Origin: Bacteroidales bacterium
GTDB taxonomy: Bacteria; Bacteroidota; Bacteroidia; Bacteroidales; WCHB1-69
DNA length: 64,000 nt
Assembly: GCA_024400755.1 (NCBI GenBank)
Contig: JAKSMG010000004.1
Span: forward strand, 62,001-126,000
Direction of reading: 5' to 3'
The notes under the pieces are model-generated. The model saw only the letters and a list, made by a program, of their open reading frames with translations, had not been told where the DNA came from and did no database searches. Position numbers and translations under genes: made by a program. Every line of letters begins with the position of its first letter. Within the stretch, counting starts at the first letter, position 1. Positions 32,301-40,729 of the stretch are shown here, piece by piece.

Positions 32301-32899
32301 GCTTTCCAGTTGACAAGTTTCTTAACGTCGTCTTGGTTGGTGGCTTCCACTTTCTGGATTTCGTGAGAAGTACGGAAACCGTCAAAGAAATGAACGAAAG
32401 GAACACGACCTTCGATAGCTGCCAAGTGGGCAACTGGAGCCAAGTCCATGATTTCCTGTACTGAACCAGTGGCGAGGAATGCGAAACCGGTTTGACGGGC
32501 ACTCATCACGTCGGCGTGGTCACCGAAAATTGACAATGCTTGGGCTGCCAAAGCACGTGCAGAAACGTGGAATACGCCAGGAAGCAATTCACCGGCAATC
32601 TTGTACATATTAGGAACCATCAGCAACAAACCTTGTGAAGCGGTGTAGGTTGTGGTGAGGGCACCAGCCTGCAATGAACCATGAACGGCACCAGCAGCAC
32701 CAGCTTCGGATTGCATTTCAACAACCTTCACGTTTTCTCCAAAAATGTTTTTTCTGCCGCCTGCACTCCATTCGTCAATGTATTCAGCCATTGGTGATGA
32801 CGGGGTGATAGGATAAATGGCGGCAACTTCACTGAACATGTACGCAACGTGAGCTGCAGCGCAGTTACCATCGCATGTCATAAATTGTTTTTTTGCCAT
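29342..32899 (-). CDS. nifJ: pyruvate:ferredoxin (flavodoxin) oxidoreductase
   Basis: 1185 residues, the full single-chain form. It converts pyruvate and CoA to acetyl-CoA, CO2 and two low-potential electrons for ferredoxin, a central step in anaerobic energy metabolism. Visible parts: N-terminal ITPSSPMAEYIDEW; a two-cluster ferredoxin insert with CIQCNQCSLICPHAA and CTGCGNCADVCPA; a further Cys pair in CAGCGETPY for the third cluster; and the thiamine-diphosphate site GDGWAYDIGFGG ... NTGGQSSKATP. Codon use is that of a highly expressed gene. Its last 28 codons are found again at 17447 and its last 35 bases at 9636. A -7 box lies about 100 bp upstream. Confidence 0.96.
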   Translation of the reverse strand: MAKKQFMTCDGNCAAAHVAYMFSEVAAIYPITPSSPMAEYIDEWSAGGRKNIFGENVKVVEMQSEAGAAGAVHGSLQAGALTTTYTASQGLLLMVPNMYKIAGELLPGVFHVSARALAAQALSIFGDHADVMSARQTGFAFLATGSVQEIMDLAPVAHLAAIEGRVPFVHFFDGFRTSHEIQKVEATNQDDVKKLVNWKALEEYRERALNPEHPVTRGTAQNPDIYFQTRELQNKYYDALPDIVAKYMKKMSKITGRDYAPFTFYGAKDATDIIIAMGSITDVIKTVIDKENKAGKKLGLVCVHLYRPFSAKYMGAVIPETVKRICVLDRTKEPGANGDPLYLDVVEAFASCKDIPADKKPMIIGGRYGLSSKDTTPAQIVAVYKNLAAPKPMNQFTVGINDDVTHKSLKVGKEISILPKGTFEAKFYGLGADGTVGANKNSIKIIGDNTNKYSQAYFDYDSKKSGGYTCSHLRFGDQPILAPYLVGTPDFVAVHVPSYLRKYDCLRGLKKNGTFLYNSPWTVAETKKNLPDFVKKYLAMNNINMYIIDATKIAGEIGLGNRTNTILQSAFFKISGVIPYDLAVEQMKKFIVKSYGKKGEDVVNMNYAAVDRGGEITKVEIPAEWAKLDCTTDFQFESNASDPEFINKVMRPMVAQCGNDLPVSAFKEIIDGTFPAGTTAYEKRGVATVVPEWDYTKCIQCNQCSLICPHAAIRPVVMTDAELKKAPKGMDAIDIKAPKEFAGMHFRMQVSALDCTGCGNCADVCPAKEKALVMKPLESQMKEAKNWEYAQKKVTYKDNLIDKFASVKNSQFSQPLFEFSGACAGCGETPYIKCITQLFGERMIVANATGCSSIYGGSAPATPYCKNYRSGKGVAWANSLFEDNAEFGLGMATATRKMRDRVERVMREAIADCNTCGKELKDLFQAWIDNREDGNKTAELAEKIIPMVEKCSCDYCKQIAALKDHLVKKSQWIFGGDGWAYDIGFGGLDHVLASGEDVNVLVLDTEVYSNTGGQSSKATPAGAVAKFAASGKKVRKKDLGMIAKSYGYVYVAQVAMGASQAQYFKAIKEAEAYHGPSLVICYAPCINHGIKVGMGRTQHEEALAVECGYWHLWRFNPAEEEAGQNGFHLDSKEPDWSKFQNFIMGEVRYNSLLKTFPEEAKELFAKTEQFAKLRYEGYKKLSEEK

Positions 32900-32997
32900 A
32901 ATCTTATTGTTTTATGTGTTATGTTGATAGATATTATTTTATAAAGTGTTGATTATTAGTATTTTATGTTACAACAGATGAATTTTATTAAGCTTTG

Positions 32998-33005
32998 CAA
33001 ATTTA
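32998..33005 (-). promoter_or_regulatory. -7 box for nifJ
   Basis: TAAATTTG followed by C on the minus strand, exact TAnnTTTG match, about 100 bp before the nifJ start. The gene-free stretch 32900-33327 holds this promoter and the divergent one at 33127; between them I see only AT-rich sequence. Confidence 0.5.
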
Positions 33006-33126
33006 CACATTTTTTTTATTTTTCATTTATCATTGGACGCTTTTCTTTACATTGATTTTTTTCGATATCTGAATCTGCATTTTCCATTTTTTTCAAAGAA
33101 AACGTTTAGTGTTTTGAATATTTGAT

Positions 33127-33134
33127 TATTTTTG
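33127..33134 (+). promoter_or_regulatory. -7 box for the TPR/ECF operon
   Basis: TATTTTTG followed by C on plus. The implied leader to the ATG at 33328 is about 190 nt and contains no obvious strong hairpin. Confidence 0.45.
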
Positions 33135-33327
33135 CACTCGTTATTGGTTTTTACAGAAAAATATAGTGTTTTGCTTATAAACCGCCAGAAATTCGGATAT
33201 CTTATTAGAAACTAAGTAGAAAAATCAACAACAAGATTTATTGGCAATTATTTGCAAAACAATAAATAAAATAATTTTATCAAATTTTTGCCATATACTA
33301 AAAAATCAAGCATTTATTAAAATCAAA

Positions 33328-35424
33328 ATGAGGAAATTAATAATCATATCTGGTCTTTGCTTCTTTTTTCTGATGTCTTTACAGGGGCAAATCACGCAAA
33401 AGGGGTTCGTAAAAGAGTATAACACTAATGGGAAAACGCTGTCCGGCGTGGGTATTTCCATCCCCAGTGCAACCGATTATCAGCCAACAATGTCAAATAG
33501 CGATGGTAGCTTTCAACTGTATTTCAGTCACCATAAAGCTGGCGACGTAATCTATAACATTCGAATTATTAAAGACGACTATGAAATTGTAAACATCCAT
33601 GATTTCAAAAATGGTTGGAAATTAAGTCCGAACGACACTTTAACCATTATTGTCGCACATCGAAATGTCATTGCGGACAGGCGTTCCCACTATTACAACA
33701 TCATGGACCGATATACCGAGAAAGAATACAAGAAAAAAATTGCTTCCCTCAATGAAGAACTATCCCAGCAAAAAATCAATGTGGAAGAATATCGCAAAAA
33801 AATTACTGATGCCGAAAAGGAACTGAAAAGAGCATACGATAAAATTGATGAGTACGCAGATATGTTTGCCCGTATCAACACGGAAACTTTTGACAGTATC
33901 AGTCATCTTGCCCTTGATTATCTTCAGGAAGGGAAAGTGAATTTGGCCATCCAACTTTACGAAAATCAAAATTTAGTTGAGCAATTGAATAAAAAAGTTT
34001 CCATACGCAACCTGGCAGAAGAATCCATACAGCAGATTATTCCCAAATTACAAGAAGAAATCGCCTATCGCCAGATTGCCGGAGGTAAAAACAACATTGA
34101 ACAAATAGATCTGATTCATAACAGCATCGTTTCCGCGAATCCGGACAATTTTGAATTCCAGAAAAATTATTTTTTGTTTCTTGTCGATGAAAATGAACTT
34201 GACAAAGCCGAGTCCATCGGTACGAAAGCCTATTCTTTAGCCCAAAATCCTATGGAAAAGTCCACGACTTTGAGCCAGTTAGGGGTAATCCAATACCGAC
34301 AGGGAAACTATGAAAATGCAGAAAAACACCTGAAAGACGCACTTGCGGAAAACAGCAAATTGAAGGATGACAATTACGAATCCTACTTGATAAACCAAAC
34401 TCGCGAACTTAACGTCTTAGCCAATATCTACATTGACGCGAAAAAATTCGACCTAGCCGACGAATGCCTCAAAGAATGTGCGGAACTCGGACAGCAACTG
34501 ATAAAATACGACCAGGCCTACCTTGACAAATATTCTTCCACGTTAAACAACATCTCCGAACTCTACAGAAGTATCGGCGAAATCAATAGCGACAGCACTA
34601 TTTTGCATCAGGCTTTGGAATATAACCAAACCAGTCTCGACATACTTAAATCCATTTCCAATACCGATGGATTCGACCTGCCCGGATATACTGCTATCAG
34701 ATACCATAACAGAGGGACAATTTTTCTTGAATTGAATCAATGCGATTCGGCATTGTATTATTTTCATAAATCCGATTCGTTATGGGAAATATACTATCCG
34801 ACAAACACCAACAAATACATAACCCATAGGAGCAGTACACTCAACAGCCTTGCGATTACCTATTCCCGTCTCAATCAATACGCGAAAGCCCATCAGTATT
34901 TTGATCAAGTCTTGGCTATTTGCGACTCCTCCAATTCGACCATGCTGCTTAGAGAAACTTACATTGCCATACTCACAAGCAAAGGAGTTCTGCTACGCCG
35001 AGAAAAGAAATACAAGGAAGCAATAGACATTTATCTTCATGCACTGGCACTGCAAAAGGAACTGTCTGAAGACAGAAATGAAAAATTTTCACTGGCACAA
35101 TCCAAATTATATGAAAACTTGGCTGTAGTTTCCTTCTTCTCAAAGGATTTTCAGAAAGCAGCTTCTTATTTCCAATTATCACGCGACCACGTCCAGGGAC
35201 TCCAAAAAGAAAAGCACAAAAGCTTTGCGGCAGATGTAGCCAGATGTACCTACTACATTGCCTATTGCTACTATTTTCTTCACGATGCCAAACATGGAAT
35301 TCCCGAATACAAAAAAGCCCGTAAAATGTACCTGCAATTCAACAAAGCGACTCCAGGAAAATACAATAAGGTTTTGACCGATATTAACAAAGAGATGAAG
35401 GAACTAAAACAATTTAAAAAATAA
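33328..35424 (+). CDS. secreted tetratricopeptide-repeat protein
   Basis: 698 residues from ATG 33328 (MRKLIIISGLCFFFLMSLQG, a clear signal peptide; the frame upstream to 33241 lacks one). A carboxypeptidase-regulatory-like beta domain comes first (LSGVGISIPSA ... SNSDGSFQLYF), then a coiled-coil (about 105-175: KEYKKKIASLNEELSQQKIN), then many TPR-like helical pairs (from about 180) such as LSQLGVIQYRQGNYENAEKH. It stands 9 bp before an ECF sigma gene, so it is probably the periplasmic or surface sensing part of the same signalling unit. Confidence 0.8.
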   Translation: MRKLIIISGLCFFFLMSLQGQITQKGFVKEYNTNGKTLSGVGISIPSATDYQPTMSNSDGSFQLYFSHHKAGDVIYNIRIIKDDYEIVNIHDFKNGWKLSPNDTLTIIVAHRNVIADRRSHYYNIMDRYTEKEYKKKIASLNEELSQQKINVEEYRKKITDAEKELKRAYDKIDEYADMFARINTETFDSISHLALDYLQEGKVNLAIQLYENQNLVEQLNKKVSIRNLAEESIQQIIPKLQEEIAYRQIAGGKNNIEQIDLIHNSIVSANPDNFEFQKNYFLFLVDENELDKAESIGTKAYSLAQNPMEKSTTLSQLGVIQYRQGNYENAEKHLKDALAENSKLKDDNYESYLINQTRELNVLANIYIDAKKFDLADECLKECAELGQQLIKYDQAYLDKYSSTLNNISELYRSIGEINSDSTILHQALEYNQTSLDILKSISNTDGFDLPGYTAIRYHNRGTIFLELNQCDSALYYFHKSDSLWEIYYPTNTNKYITHRSSTLNSLAITYSRLNQYAKAHQYFDQVLAICDSSNSTMLLRETYIAILTSKGVLLRREKKYKEAIDIYLHALALQKELSEDRNEKFSLAQSKLYENLAVVSFFSKDFQKAASYFQLSRDHVQGLQKEKHKSFAADVARCTYYIAYCYYFLHDAKHGIPEYKKARKMYLQFNKATPGKYNKVLTDINKEMKELKQFKK

Positions 35425-35433
35425 CATAAATTT

Positions 35434-36015
35434 ATGAACGACAGCACGTTAAAGTATTTCTCGGAGCTCTCAGACCAAGAACTCCTGTCTCGTGTTGTCG
35501 CTCAGGATAAAGCAGCCATCGAATATTTCTTCTATTTCAGATTTTATCCGATTTTTGAAAAAATCGTTCTCCATACCCTTCATAATCAGGTTGAAACGGA
35601 AGAATTAATCAACGAATTTTATATCTATCTTCAATCAGATAACTGGTCAAAGCTGAAGACTTTTGAATGGAAATCATCCCTTTCAACTTGGCTTACAGTC
35701 GTTGCTTCACGTTTTTTTGTGAAAAAGAAACAAGAATTGACCAAAATAGATGGCGAAAAGGTTCTAAATATTGATGACTTCACCAATGTCCTCAAAACAG
35801 AATCTACTTTACCTATTACCCGTGCCGACTTATATGACGCCATTCATAAAATGCGCAATCCCAAGCATAAATGGGTATTGTTGTCAGAATTGATGGGATA
35901 CAGCACTGAAGAAATGGCCCGTGAAATGAATACTACTGTCATCAATATTTATAATTACAAAAAAAGAGCAAAAATCGAATTGGTAGAACTGCTAAATGAG
36001 AAAAAAGATGTCTAA
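35434..36015 (+). CDS. ECF-type RNA polymerase sigma factor
   Basis: 193 residues. Region 2 spans about 25-95 with ETEELINEFYIYLQSDNWSK and FEWKSSLSTWLTVVASRFFV; region 4 contains MGYSTEEMAREMNTTVINIY followed by NYKKRAKIELVEL. The distance between the regions and the aromatic-rich region 2 are typical of Bacteroidetes ECF groups. Its stop codon lies inside the next gene (20-nt overlap), indicating tight coupling with the membrane protein that likely controls it. Confidence 0.88.
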   Translation: MNDSTLKYFSELSDQELLSRVVAQDKAAIEYFFYFRFYPIFEKIVLHTLHNQVETEELINEFYIYLQSDNWSKLKTFEWKSSLSTWLTVVASRFFVKKKQELTKIDGEKVLNIDDFTNVLKTESTLPITRADLYDAIHKMRNPKHKWVLLSELMGYSTEEMAREMNTTVINIYNYKKRAKIELVELLNEKKDV

Positions 36016-37513
36016 ACCAGGTTATATATCAGACGAACTGATAGCCAAGTACCTTGAAGGGAAAGCTACTGCCGAAGAATGTTCCTTTGTGAAATCTTAT
36101 ATTGAGGAACATCCCGAAGAATGGTTGTGGTTGGAAACGGCAGCTCGCGAAATTGCCTGTCAGGAACAGGAAAAAGAGAAAAAAAGCGGAATATACCAAA
36201 AGTCTTTGCTCGATAAAAAGGATATGGATGACGATGTCCGGTATGCCATTTCAGGACGTGGAAAAATAGCTTTTGCCGCAGAAGATGGCGAAGACTGTTC
36301 TTGTGCCATTAAGGCCCAACAACTCATTTTGAGCGACTATGGCATTTTTGTCTCAACTTCCGAACTCACCCGCGTAGCACGTGAAAACGGATGGTATATT
36401 GACCGTAAAGGCAGTCCTATGGATTTCGTGGGAGAATTGCTCAATTACTACAACATTCCCGCCGTACAAATGCGAAATGCCAATGTATATCATCTGATCC
36501 ACGAATTAAGCCAGGGCCACAAGGTCATTGTCGGCATCGACATTAACGACCTGAACCAAAGCCAGCAATGGCAAGAGTATGATGACTTGTTGTTGGGTAA
36601 AGAGGCAAACCATGTGTTATTGGTCGCAAGCATCCAAACAGATGCCAGTATGCCAACACAAATTGTGCTCTCAGATCCATCCCATACCGATAATTCAAGG
36701 ACTATCAGTATGGAACAATTTATGTCTGCCTGGGAAGATTCCGGCTATTTTATGGTGGCCACTACGCAACCAGCCCCGGTAGAATACAATCCCGGTATGC
36801 AATTTTTCGACTATAATCAAGGGCATATCAAGCAATTCGCAGATCTGACTTACAATGAAATCATCAAACGCCTGGCTGATGACGGATTTTTCCGCAATCC
36901 GAAACAAAAAACAATGAAACTCATTTTGTGGCTTTCCTGCACGGTGGGTTTGTTGGTCCTCGCCGGCTTTTTCATCTTCTATTTTTTCATTCCTTTTAAT
37001 ATGAAGGTTAATCTGCATGAAGACCTTGCTTATCATATTCCGAACCTGCCTTTGAAAAATGGAAAAATCACGCTAAGTTATGGAAGTCAAAAATCTCTCC
37101 AATTTGTCATCACTGAAAATCAAAAGGAAGTCATTATACCCGACTTGCCTCAAAAATATAGAAATACGGAAGCTCATCTGATTTTTGAAGCCGACGGATT
37201 TGAAACTGTTGACACAATTCTTCTGCTGCACAAAACCGTCAACATTTCTTATAGACATAATAACCAATTGGCCAAAATATTCGGAATTGTCGTTGATAGT
37301 CAAAATGGACAATGTCTGCCGGGGGTTACCCTCAAGGTGCAGAATCTTACGGCTCAGACCGACGAACGGGGCTGTTTCAACATAGATATCCCATTTGCGC
37401 AACAAAGGCAGGTACAAACCCTCTATGCCCACAAAGACGGATATACGCTATGGACGGGAACCTACGAACCGTCAAACTGCAACCCGTGGAGCATCGTGCT
37501 TGAAAGACAATAA
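35996..37513 (+). CDS. membrane protein with C39-peptidase-like cytoplasmic domain, putative anti-sigma factor
   Basis: 505 residues, overlapping the sigma gene. Order: an N-terminal helical domain like anti-sigma N-termini (ISDELIAKYLEGKATAEECS, about 10-55); a papain-like C39_2 domain with Cys101 in DCSCAIKAQQLIL, His206 in EANHVLLVAS and Asp227 in VLSDPSH; one membrane helix (about 309-333); and an outer part ending in a carboxypeptidase-regulatory-like domain (GIVVDSQNGQCLPGVTLKV). With no signal peptide, the peptidase-like part should face the cytoplasm beside the sigma factor. Whether it cuts itself, the sigma factor or only binds a peptide is open. An alternative start is ATG 36008. 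Confidence 0.78.
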   Translation: MRKKMSKPGYISDELIAKYLEGKATAEECSFVKSYIEEHPEEWLWLETAAREIACQEQEKEKKSGIYQKSLLDKKDMDDDVRYAISGRGKIAFAAEDGEDCSCAIKAQQLILSDYGIFVSTSELTRVARENGWYIDRKGSPMDFVGELLNYYNIPAVQMRNANVYHLIHELSQGHKVIVGIDINDLNQSQQWQEYDDLLLGKEANHVLLVASIQTDASMPTQIVLSDPSHTDNSRTISMEQFMSAWEDSGYFMVATTQPAPVEYNPGMQFFDYNQGHIKQFADLTYNEIIKRLADDGFFRNPKQKTMKLILWLSCTVGLLVLAGFFIFYFFIPFNMKVNLHEDLAYHIPNLPLKNGKITLSYGSQKSLQFVITENQKEVIIPDLPQKYRNTEAHLIFEADGFETVDTILLLHKTVNISYRHNNQLAKIFGIVVDSQNGQCLPGVTLKVQNLTAQTDERGCFNIDIPFAQQRQVQTLYAHKDGYTLWTGTYEPSNCNPWSIVLERQ

Positions 37514-37573
37514 CTCGTGATTTATCATCACGTTTGTAGCCACAATTTCACAAAAACCTATATTATTTATCTC

Positions 37574-37581
37574 TAATTTTG
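37574..37581 (+). promoter_or_regulatory. -7 box for the second XRE gene
   Basis: TAATTTTG followed by C on plus, 83 bp before the ATG at 37664. A short hairpin CGTGAT/ATCACG (37516-37532 region), just after the stop of the upstream gene, may end its transcript. Confidence 0.45.
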
Positions 37582-37629
37582 CTCCATTCAAAATAAAAAA
37601 ATGGAGTAGATGACTAAAAACACTCAAAA

Positions 37630-37661
37630 GTGTACTCTAATACCTATAAATAGATGTACAC
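37630..37661 (+). promoter_or_regulatory. hairpin covering the ribosome-binding region of the XRE mRNA
   Basis: GTGTAC (37630-37635) pairs with GTACAC (37656-37661), with an inner CTAT/ATAG stem. It ends two bases before the ATG and could serve as an operator in DNA or hide the ribosome site in RNA. Confidence 0.45.
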
Positions 37662-37663
37662 CT

Positions 37664-37981
37664 ATGACTAAAATTCATATTGGCAAACTGATTAAGGAAC
37701 AGTTTAGAAAAAGTGGCTATACAACAACTGAATTAGCTGCCATGCTCCATTGTGACCGCACAAACATTTATCGCATTTTCAACCGGCAAAGCATTGATTG
37801 CGAATTGCTAAATAATATTTCGAAAGCACTTCATTACGATTTCCTTAAAGAATATTCACTGCATGAAACCCAGACTCAAAATGAAATACAACTAACCATC
37901 AAGTTTACGGATAATAAAATCATTATAACCAAACCTGACAATCTTAATATCGAGATTAACAATAAAATTGAAAAAAAATAA
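37664..37981 (+). CDS. XRE-type helix-turn-helix regulator
   Basis: 105 residues, starting MTKIHIGKLIKEQFRKSGYT; helix-turn-helix TTELAAMLHCDRTNIYRIFN; C-terminal EIQLTIKFTDNKIIITKPDN strand pair. It is a close paralogue of the protein at 12863-13183. The longer frame to 37610 adds 18 residues with no counterpart in the paralogue. It stands between the sigma/C39 unit and the exported-protein genes and may regulate one of them. Confidence 0.83.
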   Translation: MTKIHIGKLIKEQFRKSGYTTTELAAMLHCDRTNIYRIFNRQSIDCELLNNISKALHYDFLKEYSLHETQTQNEIQLTIKFTDNKIIITKPDNLNIEINNKIEKK

Positions 37982-38019
37982 ACTTTGAATAATAATTTAT
38001 TGAAAATACAAACATTACA

Positions 38020-38057
38020 AAAACCGATGGCCCAATGCGAAAACGGGGACGCTTAAA
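38020..38057 (+). promoter_or_regulatory. AAAACCGA hairpin leader, copy 1
   Basis: AAAACCGA, then TGGCCC, loop AATGCGAAAAC, GGGGACG, ending at the ATG 38058. Only the CCC/GGG core of the stem pairs perfectly. The loop is the same as in copy 2. Confidence 0.55.
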
Positions 38058-38933
38058 ATGAAAAGAATATTATTGTTTGCAATTGCAGTGGCAACGGCAA
38101 TGACCTTTGGTTCTTGCCACAAAGAAGGAAAATACTCGCCAAGCAAAAAAATAAGTAAGATTTATAAGGAATATGGTTACGACGGCTATTTTTCGGGACG
38201 TTATTTGAGCGAGAGCTGGAACTGGAATAAAAACCAACTGCAATCCATTTATCATCACAACAATGATGGAAGCATCAGTTATACGGAAGATTTCACTTAC
38301 ACAAAAGGTCGCATTTCCCGCGTTGACTGTCGTTATTCTTCGTCATATTACTATACAGAATTCACGTACGATGGCGGCAAATTAGCCCGTATAACAGAAT
38401 ATTATAACGGGCAGTTAGCCGGTGAATCTTCCTTTACCTATAAAAATGGTAAAATTTCCACTATGAATGAAACCTATTATATGCATAAAGATAAGACAAT
38501 GCCAATGGTAAAATCTTCTTTTTTGAGCTTAATCATACCTGAATTATCCGATAAAATAATTGAAAATTTATACCGTTTATCAAATAAATCCAAAGGAGGT
38601 AATACTTATACTTATTCCTTTGAATGGAACGGCGATAACATTTCTATGATTAAGTATTCTTATGGTTATGAATGGGAAGAAGTTAAATTTACCTATGACA
38701 ACAAGAAAAATCCTTTTTATGGCTTTTTAGACAATGACTCAAACTCAGAAAACTTAGAAAAATATTGTTCTAAAAATAATATCACCAGAGAAACTTGGAC
38801 TGAGTATGACGAAGGAGAAATGGAAATTGATACGGATACTTATACCTATACTTACGACGGAAATTGGCCTACCAGCCGACGCTGGCAGTATGGTGATGAA
38901 TATGGCACAACATACTATGAATATGTGAAATAA
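38058..38933 (+). CDS. lipoprotein with YD-like beta repeats
   Basis: 291 residues. Lipoprotein signal with lipobox FGSC (Cys20), so it is attached to a membrane, probably the outer one. The body is made of short beta-hairpin repeats such as YTEDFTYTKGRISRVDCRYS, YYTEFTYDGGKLARITEYYN and ESSFTYKNGKISTMNETYY, resembling the DUF4595/RHS-like repeats found in Bacteroidales lipoproteins. There is no catalytic motif. It is the first gene of the exported-protein group and carries the AAAACCGA leader. Confidence 0.78.
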   Translation: MKRILLFAIAVATAMTFGSCHKEGKYSPSKKISKIYKEYGYDGYFSGRYLSESWNWNKNQLQSIYHHNNDGSISYTEDFTYTKGRISRVDCRYSSSYYYTEFTYDGGKLARITEYYNGQLAGESSFTYKNGKISTMNETYYMHKDKTMPMVKSSFLSLIIPELSDKIIENLYRLSNKSKGGNTYTYSFEWNGDNISMIKYSYGYEWEEVKFTYDNKKNPFYGFLDNDSNSENLEKYCSKNNITRETWTEYDEGEMEIDTDTYTYTYDGNWPTSRRWQYGDEYGTTYYEYVK

Positions 38934-38970
38934 AAGAAATAAGAAAATTTAATTACTCATTTATAATTTA

Positions 38971-39008
38971 AAAACCGATGTCCCAATGCGAAAACGGGGA
39001 CACTAAAA
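38971..39008 (+). promoter_or_regulatory. AAAACCGA hairpin leader, copy 2
   Basis: AAAACCGA, then TGTCCC, loop AATGCGAAAAC, GGGGACA: a 6-bp stem TGTCCC/GGGACA with one extra G. Directly precedes the ATG at 39009. Confidence 0.6.
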
Positions 39009-39467
39009 ATGAAAAAATATGTGATTATATTTTTCTTTTCCTTTATTCTGTTACAGCTGTCAGCACAAAGTTGGGAATACGACATCCGTTGTGCCGGGGT
39101 AGGAGTTCAGGGGACATACCTGGTGGAAGTTTCGGGTTACGGGAAGACCGTTGAAAAGGCCATCAGTGAAATAAAGAAGGCAGCCGTACACGGTGTCCTT
39201 TTCAGGGGCATTTCGGGAGAATGCAAGCAGAAACCCATCATCAACGACCCAGGGGCGGAGAGTTCAAAGGCCGACTTCTTCAACAAGTTTTTTTCGGACA
39301 ACGGTGACTACGCGAAATATGTGACCGCGGTTGACAACACCCACTATACACCGAGCAAGGTGGGAAAAAGGTACAAAGTGACGATGCTGTTTTCCGTAAA
39401 AAAAGACATGCTGCGCAAAGATATGGAAACGGCGGGAATCATCAAGTCGCTGGATTCGGGTTTTTAA
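39009..39467 (+). CDS. exported protein with FlgT-N/LPP20-like domain
   Basis: 152 residues with signal peptide (MKKYVIIFFFSFILLQLSAQ). The mature part, VSGYGKTVEKAISEIKKAAV followed by HGVLFRGISGEC, has the look of the FlgT N-terminal/LPP20 fold, in which repeated Ala-Lys helices precede a conserved strand; that assignment is tentative. It is a paralogue of the next gene. Its codons are richer in G and C than those of 38058-38933. Confidence 0.68.
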   Translation: MKKYVIIFFFSFILLQLSAQSWEYDIRCAGVGVQGTYLVEVSGYGKTVEKAISEIKKAAVHGVLFRGISGECKQKPIINDPGAESSKADFFNKFFSDNGDYAKYVTAVDNTHYTPSKVGKRYKVTMLFSVKKDMLRKDMETAGIIKSLDSGF

Positions 39468-39492
39468 TGACGATTTATTTAATAAAAGTGAT

Positions 39493-39966
39493 ATGAAAAG
39501 GTTATTTTTACTATTGTTAATAAGTTTGACAATAAGCTATTCAAACGCCCAAGACACAAAGGGGGACTACTACACTCCGGAAATTGAATGTCTCGGCGTT
39601 GAGGAAGATGGTTCGCAAACTTTGAGGTCCTGGGGAGTTGGCCGCAACAAGCAGGACGCAATTGAGCAGGCCAAGAAAAACGCCGTTAAGGCCGTGCTGT
39701 TCAAGGGGATTCAGAAAGGAAACGGAGAATGCAACGTCCGCCCGCTCATATATGAGGTGAACGCCCAGGAAAGGTATCAATACTATTTCAACATATTCTT
39801 CAAGGACGACGGGGAATATTTGAAATACGTGTCCATGGAGGATACGCGCCCACTCACGGCCAAGAAGAAAAAAAACGACGCGGGTGTCCGTTTCGGCATC
39901 ACGGTACGCGTGCTACGTGCCGAATTATTGCAAAGACTAATTGAGGATAAAATCGTAAAACCGTAA
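39493..39966 (+). CDS. exported protein, paralogue of the preceding one
   Basis: 157 residues with signal peptide (MKRLFLLLLISLTISYSNAQ). It shares with its neighbour the layout ECLGV...G...AIEQAKKNAVKAVLFKGIQ, the ECNVRPLI segment, FFKDDGEYLKYV and the C-terminal VRVLRAELLQRL. Both are small periplasmic proteins, 25 bp apart. It was probably created by duplication and divergence. The FlgT-N/LPP20 resemblance is again only by pattern. Confidence 0.68.
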   Translation: MKRLFLLLLISLTISYSNAQDTKGDYYTPEIECLGVEEDGSQTLRSWGVGRNKQDAIEQAKKNAVKAVLFKGIQKGNGECNVRPLIYEVNAQERYQYYFNIFFKDDGEYLKYVSMEDTRPLTAKKKKNDAGVRFGITVRVLRAELLQRLIEDKIVKP

Positions 39967-39971
39967 CCATT

Positions 39972-40697
39972 ATGAAAAAAATAGTTTTGTTATTCTTAGT
40001 AAACCTTCTGTGTGCGGGATTCGTCTGCGCACAAGACGTGATATACCTCAACAATGGCAATGTTGTCAAGGGAAAGGTGATTAACGACAAGGATGAGATT
40101 ACCATCCAAATGCCCTCGGGGGAGACGCTCAGCTATAAAAAAACGGAAGTTCGCGACATTCAAATTGGCAAAACCCAGGTAACCGTGCCGGAAACGCCCC
40201 AAAGACCAAAATACGTTGACTATTCCAACAATGACAAAGGATGGTGGTGTGCCGCAGAGTCCTGGGCAACCGGGTCATTTTACCGCGCTTCAAGAAACCT
40301 GTGGGGAATATCACTGAACTTCATCAACGGATACCGCTTTTCGGAATACCTGAAAGTCGGCGTGGGCGTGGGCGTTCGCGGCTATTTTACAAACGACGAA
40401 CTTTTTAGAAAAGAAATCCTGGAAAAGAGGCAAAAACGCGCCATGATTTGCGCACCTATTTTCGTTGACGCGAGAGGGAACTTCATGACCCAACAAACCA
40501 GGATGTGCGTCCCATTTTGGAACGCAAGCGTCGGTTACGCCATCCTTGACCAATTTTTCTACACGGCCGGCCTGGGCATCCGCGTGGGACAAAAGAGAAA
40601 CGATTTCGTCTTCAGCATCAACTATCAGGGACAATTGCTTCCATACGACAATACCTACGTGAACGGAATCAGTTTCAGGATCGGGTACGAATTCTAA
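39972..40697 (+). CDS. exported protein with outer-membrane barrel-like C-terminus
   Basis: 241 residues. Signal peptide, then a short beta domain DVIYLNNGNVVKGKVINDKD ending in KKTEVRDIQIG (a pattern common in Bacteroidetes exported proteins: 'at a residue X, express how it is regulated'), then alternating strands such as WGISLNFINGYRFSEYLKVG, GVGVRGYF and NGISFRIGYEF at the C-terminus, ending in Phe as outer-membrane barrels do. It starts 5 bp after the preceding gene. No enzyme motif. Confidence 0.72.
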   Translation: MKKIVLLFLVNLLCAGFVCAQDVIYLNNGNVVKGKVINDKDEITIQMPSGETLSYKKTEVRDIQIGKTQVTVPETPQRPKYVDYSNNDKGWWCAAESWATGSFYRASRNLWGISLNFINGYRFSEYLKVGVGVGVRGYFTNDELFRKEILEKRQKRAMICAPIFVDARGNFMTQQTRMCVPFWNASVGYAILDQFFYTAGLGIRVGQKRNDFVFSINYQGQLLPYDNTYVNGISFRIGYEF

Positions 40698-40729
40698 TCA
40701 TCATTGGCAAAACACGTAAATACCACATT

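Noticed and set aside
38058..38933. RHS/YD polymorphic toxin
   Set aside because: The protein is a 291-residue lipoprotein with short beta repeats only and no C-terminal toxin domain or immunity gene.
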